This document shows, piece after piece, positions 9,035 to 18,356 of a stretch of 46,560 nt of DNA. This DNA is from an uncultured beta proteobacterium (lineage in GTDB: Bacteria; Pseudomonadota; Gammaproteobacteria; Burkholderiales; Burkholderiaceae_C), in the NCBI GenBank assembly GCA_903830985.1, contig CAIKVZ010000305.1, positions 1 through 46,560 of the forward strand, read 5' to 3'. Position numbers and translations under genes: made by a program. The notes under the pieces were generated by a model that searched no databases, was not told where the DNA came from, and saw only the letters and a list, made by a program, of their open reading frames with translations. Positions within the stretch are counted from its first letter, which is position 1; each line of letters begins with the position of its first letter.

Positions 9035-9105
9035 GGTCTCTCCGGTAGGGTCAAACGGGCTTCACGCATCGGCAGGGAGTGCCACTGCCGGCTCAGCTGC
9101 GTCAA

Positions 9106-10176
9106 TCAAGCCAGCTGGTACCAGTCCACGCCGCTGTCGTCCTGCGTCCTGTGCACTTCGCCGCGATGCAGCAGATGGTTCAGGCAGGCCAGGCTTTCGC
9201 CGGTGGCAAGGTTCAGCAGGCCGGAGTCGCTCTCGTCGATGGCGCGGCCAAACAGCGTGGCAAATACATCCACCACCCGCTTTGGTTCCTGCAGCGTCTT
9301 GCGCAGCCGCTCCAGTACGCGCTGCTGCGCAGCGCCCAGGTAATCCAGCCGGGCGTGCAGGCCGCGGAAGCATTCGTTGTGCGACGGCAGGACCAGCACG
9401 TCGTCGGGCACTTCGCGCTTGAGTTTTTCCAACGACTCCAGCCACTCCTGCATGGGGTCGGCATCGGGCTCGGTCGGGTGTACGGAAACGTTGGAAGAGA
9501 TGCGCGGCAGCACCTGGTCACCGGAGATCAGCAACTTGAGCTCGGCGCAGTAGAGGCAGGCGTGTTCGGGCGAGTGTCCCGTGCCGACGATGACTCGCCA
9601 GCGGTGCGCGCCAATCATGATCTCTTCGCCGTCGACCATGCGCCGATAGCTGTCCGGAAGGGCGTGGATGAATTTGCCGAAGTTGCCAAAGCGCGCCCGG
9701 TAGTTCTCCAGCGCCGCTTCGCTCCAGCCGGCGCGGCGATAAAAGGCGACACCATCCTCGGGCGCTTCGCGAACCGAGTCCGCCGTCAGCACGCGGCAGT
9801 TCAGGTATTCCAGTCGCGTCATCCACAAGCGGCACTTGAATTTGCGCGTCAGCCAACCGGCGATGCCGACGTGGTCCGGGTGCATGTGGGTGACCATTAC
9901 CCGGGTGATCGGCCCTTGCTCCCTGGCGCCGGCAAACAGTTCGCGCCAGGCCGCCAGCGTGGCATCGGTGCGCATGCCCGTGTCCACCACCGCCCAGCCC
10001 GTGCCGTCCTGCAGGCCCCAGACGTTGATGTGATCGAGCTTCATGGGCAGGGGCATGCGCATCCAGACGACGCCGGGTGCCACTTCCTGCAGCTTGCCGG
10101 GTTCGGGCGGCGCTGCAAACGGATAAATGAGCGTGGGCTTGTCGAGCCGCGCGCGTTGGGTTTCAGAGTCGGTCAT
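9106..10176 (-). CDS. MBL-fold metallo-hydrolase
   Basis: A 356-residue metallo-beta-lactamase-fold hydrolase from the ATG at 10176 (MTDSETQRARL). The longer frame to 10323 adds a Pro/Ala/Arg-rich stretch without similarity. The metal-binding motif is H97-M-H99-P-D101-H102 (THMHPDH). Further ligands are probably the H of GTGHSPEHA and the D of ISGDQVLPRIS, and a late PSHNECF supplies another His. The C-terminal region is helical, as in long MBL proteins of the RNase Z/LACTB2-like type often annotated as acyl-CoA- or lactone-related hydrolases. It is divergent from the GST gene across about 200 bp containing a hairpin. The substrate is not deducible. Confidence 0.88.
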   Translation of the reverse strand: MTDSETQRARLDKPTLIYPFAAPPEPGKLQEVAPGVVWMRMPLPMKLDHINVWGLQDGTGWAVVDTGMRTDATLAAWRELFAGAREQGPITRVMVTHMHPDHVGIAGWLTRKFKCRLWMTRLEYLNCRVLTADSVREAPEDGVAFYRRAGWSEAALENYRARFGNFGKFIHALPDSYRRMVDGEEIMIGAHRWRVIVGTGHSPEHACLYCAELKLLISGDQVLPRISSNVSVHPTEPDADPMQEWLESLEKLKREVPDDVLVLPSHNECFRGLHARLDYLGAAQQRVLERLRKTLQEPKRVVDVFATLFGRAIDESDSGLLNLATGESLACLNHLLHRGEVHRTQDDSGVDWYQLA

Positions 10177-10265
10177 GTGTTTTCTTGTCCTTGGGCCATT
10201 CGCGCCATGCGCTGCGCCGCAGCCATTGTCCCTCCGATTACCGTCCGGCATTTCAGGCCGAGGGG

Positions 10266-10290
10266 CAGCCGCTACCCACTGTAGCGGCTG
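10266..10290. repeat. 10-bp stem hairpin in the MBL/GST divergent promoter region
   Basis: CAGCCGCTAC and GTAGCGGCTG form a perfect 10-bp inverted repeat around a 5-nt CCACT loop, 89 bp upstream of the GST start. No T-run follows on either strand, so it is not a standard terminator. It may be an operator shared by the two divergent genes or a leader hairpin. Confidence 0.45.
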
Positions 10291-10378
10291 TGGTGCCACC
10301 GGCAGTTCAGGGCCACTGCGCATAGAATCCGCGACACCTCCCGACGCGCCCGCAGCGGGTCACCTACTGCCCAACACC

Positions 10379-10999
10379 ATGCCACAACTAAAACTCACCT
10401 ATTTCGACTTCCACGGCGGACGCGGCGAGCCGGCACGCCTGGCCCTGCACATCGGCGGCATCGCCTTCGAGGACCACCGCTTTGCCTTTGCCGAGTTCGC
10501 CGAAGTGCGCAAGTCCACACCCCTGGGGCAAGTGCCCACCCTGCACGTGGATGGCACGCTGGTGACACAAAGCGACGCCATCACGCGCTACGCGGGCAAG
10601 CTCGCCGGCCTGTACCCGCAGGATGCTTTCCAGGCCTTGCTGTGCGACGAGGTGATGGACGGGGTGGAGGATGCCAACGTCAAGTTGGGCGCCACCTTCG
10701 GCCTGACTGGCGAAGCACTGAAAGAGGCGCGCACCGCTCTGGCCAACGGACCGCTGGCGCTGTACCTGGGCTGGCTGCAAGACCTGCTGCAGGTGCATGG
10801 TGGCGAGTACTTTGCCGACCAGCGCCTCACCATTGCCGACCTCAAGGTGTTCACCTTTGTGCAGGGCCTGGGTACCGGCCGGCTGGACCATATTCCGACC
10901 GATCTGGTGCAGAAGGTCGCGCCACAACTCAACGCACACATGCAGCGCATTGCCAATACACCGGCCGTGCTGCAGTACTACGCGAAGTTCAAAGTCTGA
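10379..10999 (+). CDS. Glutathione S-transferase (sigma-like)
   Basis: A 206-residue GST, from an ATG at 10379 rather than the longer frame opening at 10127, whose extra residues overlap the divergent MBL start. The thioredoxin-like N-terminal domain contains Tyr8 in LTYFDFHGGRGEPARLAL, the position of the catalytic Tyr in sigma-class enzymes. GQVPTLHVDG holds the cis-Pro, and QSDAITRYAG is the glutathione-binding Ser-Asp pair. The all-helical C-terminal domain follows (about 85-206). It conjugates glutathione to electrophiles or reduces peroxides; the real substrate is unknown. It converges on the hybrid kinase, with 16 bp between stop codons and no obvious terminator. Confidence 0.92.
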   Translation: MPQLKLTYFDFHGGRGEPARLALHIGGIAFEDHRFAFAEFAEVRKSTPLGQVPTLHVDGTLVTQSDAITRYAGKLAGLYPQDAFQALLCDEVMDGVEDANVKLGATFGLTGEALKEARTALANGPLALYLGWLQDLLQVHGGEYFADQRLTIADLKVFTFVQGLGTGRLDHIPTDLVQKVAPQLNAHMQRIANTPAVLQYYAKFKV

Positions 11000-11015
11000 G
11001 CGTTCCGACAGACGG

Positions 11016-13973
11016 CTAAGGCGCCGCCAAAGCGCCCCTGATGGCCGTCACGATGACCGTGAAGTCCGCGTGCAGGGCCTTTGCGGCGACGGAGACGACG
11101 GCGCCAGCCCCGTCCCTGATCTGCGCCTCGACCGCTCCCGCCTTGAGCTGGATGTCTTTCAACCCCAGTGTGCCGGCCGCTCCGCGCAAGGAATGCGCGG
11201 CCCGCAACGCCGTTGGCAGGTCTTGCGCGGCGAGGGATTGGAGCAGCTGATCGGCATCCGTGCTGTTCACCAGAATCGACAAAAGTTCCCGGTACAAATC
11301 GGGGTCACCCACCCGTTCCATGCCGTCGGCCACATCCAGGCCCGAAATGGCGTCCAAGGCTGGCAGACCCGATGCCCCTGTGCCGACCTCTGCAACATTG
11401 GCTTGCGCTCCTGTCAGACCTGCCGCGTCCTGCGTTGGCGGCAACATGGCCGCGACGGGACTTCTTTCCTGCGGCAGCCAGCGCAGCAGCGTGGCATAAA
11501 GCACCTGCGGATTGACCGGCTTGGCAATGTGATCGTTCATGCCGGCTTGCAGGCAGGCTTCCCGGTCTTCCATGAAGGCATTCGCCGTCATGGCGAGTAT
11601 GGGCGTGCTTTCCCGACCCGAAATCCTGCGTATGGCAGCCGCAGCATCCAGCCCGCCCATGACCGGCATCATCATGTCCATCAGAATGATTTCGTAGTCA
11701 TTGGCAGTGGCTTTTTCCAGCGCGATCTGGCCGTTGTCGGCCACGTCGACCGTGAAACCGACGCTGCGCAAAAGGTCCAACGCGATCAGCTGATTGATGT
11801 GGTTGTCTTCCGCCAGCAACACGTAGGCGCCGCCGCGACGGCGCAGTGCCAGTTCGGCGCCATTGGGCACTGCGGTTTCCCGTACCCTGGGCTTCCCCGA
11901 CAAGGCATCCTGCAAGGATTCGCGAACCCGGCTGGGACTGAACGGCTTTTGCACAACACCGCAAAAGCCGGCATCCAGCAATTGGGCCGCCGTGGGTTGA
12001 TGGTCATAGCCCACGAGCAACAGGCGCAGCGCCTGCTTTTGCAGCGCCAGGCCAGACAGTGCGCGTCCCAAGACCAAGCCATCGAGTTGGGCTTGCGGGT
12101 ACTCGATCAGCAGCAGGTCGTAAGGCGTGCCAAGTTCATCGGCCAGTTGAACGCTGACAACAAGCTCCTGCGCATCCGCGCTGGAGGTGACTCGCATGCC
12201 CTGACGCTCCAGCATCTCCGTGAGGGCCTCGCGGGCCTCGGGAACCGCCTCGACCAGCATGACGCGCAGGCCGCGGGTGTCGACTTCTGGCGTGGCCACA
12301 AGCCCTGGCGAAACGCCGAACCCGAACGGCACCTCGATCCAGAATGTGCTGCCCTCACCCGGCGCGCTGATGACGCCGATCTCGCCCTTCATCAGTTCGA
12401 CCATGCGCCGGCTAATGGCCAGCCCCAGTCCGCTGCCACCGTACTTGCGTGTCGTCGATACATCGGCCTGGCCAAAGGCCTGGAACAGCGCAGCTTGCTG
12501 AAGCTCGGTCATGCCGATGCCGGTGTCGCAGACCTCGAAGCGCACGCGCATGCCGATATCCGCCGCCCGCGCGACATGGCCGCGAACCATGATGGTTCCG
12601 GCCTCGGTGAACTTGACGGCATTGCCGACCAGGTTGAGCAGGATCTGCCCGAGACGCATGCCGTCACCGTGCAGGGTCGCTGGCAAGGCGCGCAGGTCAA
12701 ACACCAGTTCCAGGCGCTTCGCCGCCAGTCGGTCCTGCATGATGTTGCAGGCGCTTTCCACGACCCGTTCCGGGTCGAAGTCGGTGAACTCCAGTTCCAG
12801 CTTGCCGGCCTCGATCTTGGAAAAATCCAGAATGTCATTGATGACCTTCAGCAGGTGGTCGGCCGCAGAGTCGATCTTTTCCAGCCGGTCGGCCTGATCG
12901 GTCCGGGGCTCGGCGCGCTGTAGCAGATGGGTCAGCCCGATGATGGCGTTCATCGGCGTTCGGATCTCATGGCTCATGTTCGCCAGGAACCGGCTCTTGG
13001 CTTGGGACGCCGCTTCGGCCTGCGCCTTGGCTGCGGCGTACTCGGTGATGTCGGTCAAGGTCTTGACGATATCGCCCGAAGGCAGGGTGTGGCTTTGAAT
13101 GTCCAGATGCAGCCCGGCGGGTGTGCTCACGATGTAGCGCGCCAGTTCGGGCGCAGGCGAACCCTCCGACAGCGACTTCAGGTGGTTGCGTGCGTCGGGC
13201 TCAAGCCTGGCGTAGTCGACACCAAAATCACCCCTTGCACGGTGAAACCGAACGAGCTCCGTCAGACTGGGTTTTGTTTCCAGCAGGGCCGCGGGCAAGT
13301 CCAGCATGCGCAGGACCTGCTCGTTGAACATCACCACCCGTCCGTCGGGGTTCACCAACAGAAAACCCTGGCCCATGGCCTGCAGGCTCGCGCCCAACAC
13401 ATCGGCCGTGTGTCCCAGTTGTCGAAGCGTTCTTTCACTGGCGTTGAAAAAGAGTGCGAACAACACCAGTGAAAAATAGCCCGATGACGAGATTCGGACC
13501 AGCAGTTCCGTATCGACATGCCAGATGAACAGGGCCACACCCTGCGCCAGCAGCATGATGGCGACGCCCCAGCCCAGGGCCCAGCGCAAGGGCATGCGCA
13601 TGAACGAGATGAACAGCACTGGAATGACCCAAATGAAAACGCTCGGATCTCGCAACGCCATGGCGCTGAGCGCCAGTCCCGCCCCTAAAACCGGCAATAC
13701 GAAACCGTGGATGCGCCAGCGGCTCCAGCCACTCAGGGAAACAAATTCGAGCAGGCAAAGCGCCCAAGCAAAAACCACCATGGAGATCGCTGGAACGGGC
13801 CAGCGCTCGGTCCAGGGCAAAAACTGCCGAGCCAAAATGAGACCCAGCAGCACGATCAGCACCAAGGCCAGGTGCCGGCTGGCGTTGACCCATGGGTTGG
13901 CGAGTGAACTGCCCGCGAAGGCCGTTCGGCTTGACCAGGTGTCGGCGCTGGAGAGGGGCCTGGAGTCGCTCAT
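11016..13973 (-). CDS. Membrane-bound hybrid histidine kinase with one degenerate receiver
   Basis: A 985-residue inner-membrane kinase from the ATG at 13973. About six hydrophobic segments lie between 34 and 178, followed by a PAS-like region (about 190-310), HisKA with H335 ([11 protein letters not shown]), and HATPase_c with the N box near 447, DTGIGM (483-488) and GGSGLGLAI (512-520). The first receiver (about 568-690) is abnormal: the phosphoacceptor site reads [13 protein letters not shown] with E624 in place of Asp, and the acidic pair is reduced to VEA. The second receiver is normal with D766 ([11 protein letters not shown]). The C-terminal HPt has H927 (AHSLRGAAG). The start overlaps the stop of the broken GGDEF/EAL gene by 4 bp (ATGA). 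Confidence 0.93.
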   Translation of the reverse strand: MSDSRPLSSADTWSSRTAFAGSSLANPWVNASRHLALVLIVLLGLILARQFLPWTERWPVPAISMVVFAWALCLLEFVSLSGWSRWRIHGFVLPVLGAGLALSAMALRDPSVFIWVIPVLFISFMRMPLRWALGWGVAIMLLAQGVALFIWHVDTELLVRISSSGYFSLVLFALFFNASERTLRQLGHTADVLGASLQAMGQGFLLVNPDGRVVMFNEQVLRMLDLPAALLETKPSLTELVRFHRARGDFGVDYARLEPDARNHLKSLSEGSPAPELARYIVSTPAGLHLDIQSHTLPSGDIVKTLTDITEYAAAKAQAEAASQAKSRFLANMSHEIRTPMNAIIGLTHLLQRAEPRTDQADRLEKIDSAADHLLKVINDILDFSKIEAGKLELEFTDFDPERVVESACNIMQDRLAAKRLELVFDLRALPATLHGDGMRLGQILLNLVGNAVKFTEAGTIMVRGHVARAADIGMRVRFEVCDTGIGMTELQQAALFQAFGQADVSTTRKYGGSGLGLAISRRMVELMKGEIGVISAPGEGSTFWIEVPFGFGVSPGLVATPEVDTRGLRVMLVEAVPEAREALTEMLERQGMRVTSSADAQELVVSVQLADELGTPYDLLLIEYPQAQLDGLVLGRALSGLALQKQALRLLLVGYDHQPTAAQLLDAGFCGVVQKPFSPSRVRESLQDALSGKPRVRETAVPNGAELALRRRGGAYVLLAEDNHINQLIALDLLRSVGFTVDVADNGQIALEKATANDYEIILMDMMMPVMGGLDAAAAIRRISGRESTPILAMTANAFMEDREACLQAGMNDHIAKPVNPQVLYATLLRWLPQERSPVAAMLPPTQDAAGLTGAQANVAEVGTGASGLPALDAISGLDVADGMERVGDPDLYRELLSILVNSTDADQLLQSLAAQDLPTALRAAHSLRGAAGTLGLKDIQLKAGAVEAQIRDGAGAVVSVAAKALHADFTVIVTAIRGALAAP

Positions 13974-14739
13974 GCGGCGCTGCCCGAGGAGCCTGTTATC
14001 AGCGCACTGGCGGGCTCGGGCTGCAGGAACTCCTCTAGTTCCGCCAGCGTCAGCGCCTCGCTGAACAAGGGGCCCTGGCACGCGGCGCAGCCCAGCGCTT
14101 CCAGAAGTTTGCACTGTGCCTCGGTTTCAACACCTTGCGCAATCACCTCCATACCCAGCCCCTGGCCCAGGCTGACGATGCTTCTCGCGACGGCCTCGTC
14201 GCTGGTTCCCGGGAGATTGAGCAGCAAGGACCGATCGATCCTGACTTGATCCAGCGGCAACTGCGCCCGATAACGTCTTGCGCTGTGTAGCCGGTAACGC
14301 GCCTGAAGGCCGGATTGACGCGCAGGATCAGGCCTTGCTCATCGGTGATCATCATTGCGTTCTGCGACTCGAAGGCCACCGCGGCAATGCGCAAGTCCTT
14401 CTCCTGCTCCTGCATGGGGCGCAACACCCACAGATAGAGCACCGGGCCGACAATGGCCGCCAGCAGCACAGGATCCATCACCTGCCAGAACAGGGGGACA
14501 TCCACGATGGGACGCAACAAGCCTTCAATGGCCACCATGATGACGAATTCCGCCGCCAGCACCACCAACCCCACCTTGATGACCAGAGACAGCGGCGAAT
14601 CGACGGTTTTTCGTTTTGAGAAAGACACACTCACACAATTCCATTCATCAATCAACCGAACAGCGCCACAACAATGCCAACATGCGTGGAATAAATATTC
14701 CCGGAGCGGCAGTCCCCATCGACCCGGTATTTTGTTCAC
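13970..14739 (-). pseudogene. Collapsed membrane-PAS-GGDEF-EAL gene (internal deletion and frameshift)
   Basis: The 5' part (14739 to about 14262) encodes two membrane segments (VIKVGLVVLAAEFVIMVAIE and DPVLLAAIVGPVLYLWVL) and a PAS domain ending at RRVTGYTAQDVIG. The frame then shifts directly into the last third of an EAL domain (QLPLDQVRIDRSLL, then [20 protein letters not shown] and [10 protein letters not shown]), which ends at 13970. The rest of the PAS, the whole GGDEF and most of the EAL domain, including the EAL motif, are missing. So this is an internally deleted diguanylate cyclase/phosphodiesterase. A GTG at 14634 is a more likely original start than the ATG at 14739. The stop still overlaps the kinase start, so reading through the wreck may matter for kinase expression. 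Confidence 0.82.
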
Positions 14740-15066
14740 ACTAATGTACGCGCAAGGCGTTCGAAAGGGAATGGGACCGCCGCCCGAAGGAATTCAGTGA
14801 AACTTCCGGGCGCTGCCGTTTCTGCCCTGAGAAGTCCATGCGACGGACCCCGGTCGCGGCCTAATCACCTCCGTAATTTCAAACCGGATGAAATTCAAAA
14901 CATCGGAAAATTCAGCCGCGTCGAAAATATATGAAGGCAGGTTTCATTTATTGGCGTCGCTTGACATTGCCAAGGAAACTGCAACTATTATTTGAACGTA
15001 TTCACGAGATATCGACGGATGGGTCGACACCTTGGTGCCGAAGGCCAAATGCCCCTCGGAATTGCC
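14740..15066. other. Intergenic region upstream of the pseudogene
   Basis: 327 bp without a credible gene, with an AT-richer stretch (about 14880-15000) than its surroundings. It should contain the old promoter of the PAS-GGDEF-EAL/kinase unit and the 3' end of the hypothetical gene at 15067. An imperfect hairpin (CGCCCG at 14781-14786 with CGGGCG at 14807-14812) is visible. On the plus strand TTGACA (14961-14966) is 19 bp from TATTAT (14986-14991), too long a spacer to claim as a promoter. Confidence 0.4.
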
Positions 15067-15603
15067 CTATGCGCCCACAGTTGCCATGGCGGCCGGCAAT
15101 CCCTCGTCCAGCGACATGTCGGTACCGAGCCTGATGGTTTCACGGTATTCGTCGAACGGCACGCACTTGAACCTGGCCAGGGGCCCGGCGCCAGCGCTTA
15201 CCTGCAGTCTTTTGACCTCGGCCGAACGGTCCACATCCCGCGTCGCCAGCCAGAAAAAGTTGCTGTCATCGGTGGCGAAGTCAAAGCTTTCCCACGCACT
15301 CCACTCGCTCGTGTAGCGCAGGAAGTCCTTGGCAAAGACAAACACCGCGGCGTCCTTGCCCTTGAGCAGGAAATGCGTCAGCCGCTGTGGGGGGTACACG
15401 CTGGCCCGGTAGACGCACTCTTGCGCCGTGGTCATGCCCGTCAGGCGCAGGCTGACCGATCCGGCGCTGTCCCTGGAAATTTCCTGGCCAAAAACATGCT
15501 GCGGCGGCGCCGGGTTGGGCGGCAAACAGACTTCAACCATGATGCAGTCGTCTTTCGCGTATTTTCTTTCCATGGGGCGCTTCGTTGCGTAGGGCTTGCT
15601 CAT
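15067..15603 (-). CDS. Hypothetical protein, family not recognised
   Basis: A 178-residue protein from the ATG at 15603 (MSKPYATKRPME); the frame is open to 15648, and an internal ATG at 15573 is also possible. It has no signal peptide or membrane segment. It reads like a soluble alpha/beta protein: VEVCLPPNPAPPQHVFG near the start, then LRLTGMTTAQECVYRASVYPP, then a FVFAKDFLRYTSEW region, and a C terminus with RFKCVPFDEYRETIRLG. Codon use and GC fit its neighbours, so it is probably real. It is divergent from the serine hydrolase at 15666, with 62 bp between start codons, so the two may share regulation. No function is proposed. Confidence 0.6.
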   Translation of the reverse strand: MSKPYATKRPMERKYAKDDCIMVEVCLPPNPAPPQHVFGQEISRDSAGSVSLRLTGMTTAQECVYRASVYPPQRLTHFLLKGKDAAVFVFAKDFLRYTSEWSAWESFDFATDDSNFFWLATRDVDRSAEVKRLQVSAGAGPLARFKCVPFDEYRETIRLGTDMSLDEGLPAAMATVGA

Positions 15604-15665
15604 GCTAACCGAGAACTGCGCGCTAAAGTACGTCCCATGACCGCACACAACCGAGGACCATAGCC

Positions 15666-17090
15666 ATGAGACCAGCCACTGGATTCAGACGCGCCATGTC
15701 CTGGTTGCCGGGACTGTTGCTGACCCTGCTGATGCTCGGCAGCGCCGGGCTGCTGTACTTCGGCATCCCGCAAAACGCGGCCGGCATGGCGGCCAAGGGC
15801 ATCTGTTCAGCAGCCTTTGTCGCTGGGCGCCCACGCCAGGACCTGATGGCGCAGGACGTGCTGCCGGCCAGCCCGGTGCTGGCGTTGATCAGCGTGACGA
15901 TAGACGAGGCCACGCACAGCGCCAGCGCGCGCTTTGCCGGCCTGTTCGAGCGCCGCGCGGTCCTGCTCACCGGGCGCGGTTGCGTGCTCGGTCTGGAACC
16001 CGACCCTGCAGCAAAACCCTACACGCCAACGGTCGATGCCGGCCAAGCCTGGCCCATGGGCGAGGCGGCCCTGCCCTCCGCCGAATGGACCGGGGTCGAC
16101 AAGTCCCGACTGGAAAAAGTCGCGGACGATGCCTTCATCGGCGCCGGCGACCCGCTGGCGGGCAATGCGCGGGGCCTGGCCGTGGTGCAGCACGGACGCC
16201 TGCTGGTGCTGCGCAACGCCCCCGGCTTTGCGCCGGGAACGGGGCTGCACGGCTGGTCCATGAGCAAGACCGTGACGGGGATGCTGGCCTACAAGCTCGC
16301 GGCAGACACGGGACTGGCGCTGGACAGCAAGGTGGTCGACGCCTTCCCGCCGGGGCGCGCACCGGCCTGGATGAGGGACTGGCAAGGCGACGCACGAAAG
16401 GACATCAGGGTATCGGACCTGTTCTTCATGCGCGACGGCCTGGCCAGCACCGAGGATTACCAGCCCTGGGGTTCCGTGCCACACATGCTGTGGGGCGAGA
16501 ACAATACCGCGGCCTGGGCGGCGGGCCACGCCAGCGAAGCTGCAGCCGGTACGCGCTGGCGCTACCTCAGCGCCACGGCCAATCTGCTGGGCGCCGTGGC
16601 GCGCGCACGCTTCGCCTCCGACGCCGAGTATTGGGCCTATCCGCGCCAGGCGCTGTTCGACCCGATAGGCGCCAGGTCGGCCGTGCTGGAGACCGACCAG
16701 AGCGGCAACTGGGTGGGTTCCTCCTACCTGTGGGCCAGCGTGGGCGACTGGGCCCGACTCGGGCAGCTGATGCTGCAGGACGGGCAGTGGGACGGCAAGC
16801 AGGTGTTGCCCGCGGGCTGGCTCAAGCTGGCCGGCACACCCGCACTGGAAGCCGGACCAGGCCAGGGCTATGGCGCCATGAGCTGGCGCTACGGCGACCC
16901 GCAGTCGGGGGAATGCAGGGCCTTTCCGGGCGTGCCTGCAGACACCGTCGTGATGGGCGGACACTGGGGCCAGATCGTGGCCGTCGTGCCGTCGAAGGAC
17001 GCGGTCGTGGTGCGCCTGGGCTGGACCTTCAAGCGCAGCCAGTTCGACGCCTGCAAGCTGATTTCAGAGGTGCTGTCGGCCCTGCCCTGA
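15666..17090 (+). CDS. Membrane-anchored serine hydrolase, beta-lactamase/NylB-like fold
   Basis: A 474-residue serine hydrolase of the class C beta-lactamase/penicillin-binding-protein superfamily. A hydrophobic segment at about 12-33 (LPGLLLTLLMLGSAGLLYFG) is an uncleaved anchor or signal peptide, so it acts in the periplasm. The nucleophile motif is S198-M-S-K201 (GWSMSKT). Y300 in WRYLSATANLL fits the second catalytic motif and GGHWGQ near 436 the third. The WSMSKT and YLS pattern resembles 6-aminohexanoate-dimer hydrolase-like proteins more than true beta-lactamases. An AGGA Shine-Dalgarno precedes the ATG by about 10 nt. It converges on the M20 amidohydrolase gene, with 21 bp between stops. 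The substrate is probably a small amide or ester. Confidence 0.87.
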   Translation: MRPATGFRRAMSWLPGLLLTLLMLGSAGLLYFGIPQNAAGMAAKGICSAAFVAGRPRQDLMAQDVLPASPVLALISVTIDEATHSASARFAGLFERRAVLLTGRGCVLGLEPDPAAKPYTPTVDAGQAWPMGEAALPSAEWTGVDKSRLEKVADDAFIGAGDPLAGNARGLAVVQHGRLLVLRNAPGFAPGTGLHGWSMSKTVTGMLAYKLAADTGLALDSKVVDAFPPGRAPAWMRDWQGDARKDIRVSDLFFMRDGLASTEDYQPWGSVPHMLWGENNTAAWAAGHASEAAAGTRWRYLSATANLLGAVARARFASDAEYWAYPRQALFDPIGARSAVLETDQSGNWVGSSYLWASVGDWARLGQLMLQDGQWDGKQVLPAGWLKLAGTPALEAGPGQGYGAMSWRYGDPQSGECRAFPGVPADTVVMGGHWGQIVAVVPSKDAVVVRLGWTFKRSQFDACKLISEVLSALP

Positions 17091-17111
17091 GGTTGGCTCA
17101 GTGGTCCGGCA

Positions 17112-18356
17112 TCAGCCGCCAGCGCGCTCCAGCATGGCGTGCAGCAGCACGTTGCAGCCGGCGCTGATGTGCTCGGGTTTCGCATCCTCGATCTCGTTGT
17201 GGCTGATGCCGTCCTTGCAGGGGATGAAGATCATGCCGGTGGGCGCCAACTGCGCCATGTAGACCGCGTCATGCCCGGCACCCGACACCGTCGGCATGTG
17301 CGAGTAGCCCAGTTTGGCGGCGGCGCGCGCCACGGCGCTGATGCAGCCGGGATCAAAGGCCTGAGCCGCATAGGACGAGACCAGCTCAATGCCGATCTCC
17401 AGGCCCGAATCCAGCGCCAGTTGCGCGGCATAGGCACGGACCTCGTCGCACATGCGGTCCACCAACGCATCCGTGCTGTTGCGCAGGTCGATGGAGAACT
17501 TGACGCGCCCCGGTATCACGTTGCGGCTGTTCGGATGCAGCTGCACCATGCCCACGGTGCCGCGGCCGTGCGGCGCATGGCGCAGCGCTGCCGCCACGAC
17601 TTCCTGCATCAGATGCGTGGCGACCTGCAGCGCATCGCGGCGCAGCGCCATGGGCGTGGGGCCCGCGTGCGCTTCCATGCCGGTCACGGTGCAGTCGAAC
17701 CAGCGTATGCCGAGCACGCCCTGCACCACGCCGATGGTGGTGTCGTGGTCTTCCAGCACCGGGCCCTGCTCGATGTGGGTCTCGAAATAGGCGCCGATCG
17801 GATGCGCGCCCGGCACTTCGTCACCGACATAGCCAATGCGCGTCAGCTCGTCCAGCACGCTCAGGCCGTCGCTGTCGCGCGCCGCGTAGGCGTGTTCCAG
17901 CGTGAAGGCCTTGGCAAAAACGCCCGAGCCCATCATCACCGGGACAAAGCGCGAGCCCTCCTCGTTGGTCCAGAAAGCCACCTCGATCGGCGCCTCGGTC
18001 ACGACGCCGTGGTCGTTGAGCGTGCGCACCACCTCGATGCCGGCGAGCACGCCGTAATTGCCGTCGAACTTGCCGCCCGTGGGCTGGGTGTCGATGTGGC
18101 TGCCCGTCATGATGGGAGGCAAGGCATTGTTGCGTCCGGCGCGGCGCATGAAGACGTTGCCGATCTGGTCGACCACCACGCTCATGCCGGCGTCGCGCGC
18201 CCAGGAGATCACCCGGTCGCGTCCCTGTTTGTCCAGGTCGGTCAGGGTCAGGCGGCACACCCCCCCCTTGGGCGTGGCGCCGATCTGCGCCAGCTCCATG
18301 AGCGAGGCCCACAGGCGCGGGCCGTTGATGCGCAGGGAGTCAAGGGAGGGGTTCAT
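17112..18356 (-). CDS. M20-family Zn-dependent amidohydrolase (N-carbamoyl-amino acid hydrolase/allantoate amidohydrolase type)
   Basis: A 414-residue HyuC/AllC-like metallohydrolase with a bimetal site: H87 (TGSHIDTQPTGGKFDG), D98 in the same stretch, E132/E133 (WTNEEGSRF), a His in FETHIEQGP, and a late His in GISHNEIE. The lid/dimerisation domain in the middle contains HPNSRNVIPG, as in carbamoylases. Family members hydrolyse N-carbamoyl-L-amino acids, beta-ureidopropionate or allantoate, releasing ammonia and CO2. It is the last gene of the transport operon, and its start overlaps the M81 stop by 4 bp (ATGA). No hydantoinase or dihydropyrimidinase gene is nearby, so the precursor is unclear. 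The exact substrate cannot be told from sequence. Confidence 0.92.
   Translation of the reverse strand: MNPSLDSLRINGPRLWASLMELAQIGATPKGGVCRLTLTDLDKQGRDRVISWARDAGMSVVVDQIGNVFMRRAGRNNALPPIMTGSHIDTQPTGGKFDGNYGVLAGIEVVRTLNDHGVVTEAPIEVAFWTNEEGSRFVPVMMGSGVFAKAFTLEHAYAARDSDGLSVLDELTRIGYVGDEVPGAHPIGAYFETHIEQGPVLEDHDTTIGVVQGVLGIRWFDCTVTGMEAHAGPTPMALRRDALQVATHLMQEVVAAALRHAPHGRGTVGMVQLHPNSRNVIPGRVKFSIDLRNSTDALVDRMCDEVRAYAAQLALDSGLEIGIELVSSYAAQAFDPGCISAVARAAAKLGYSHMPTVSGAGHDAVYMAQLAPTGMIFIPCKDGISHNEIEDAKPEHISAGCNVLLHAMLERAGG

Noticed and set aside
10797-12923. A 708-codon open frame on the plus strand, antisense to the second hybrid kinase
   Set aside because: It is the mirror of a high-GC coding region with a biased third position. 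Its residues are Arg/His/Gln-rich with no domain, and it overlaps the end of the GST in another frame.
14961-14991. TTGACA ... TATTAT promoter-like pair on the plus strand
   Set aside because: The spacer is 19 bp, and the only plus-strand gene downstream begins 675 bp further on, so a functional promoter is not supported.
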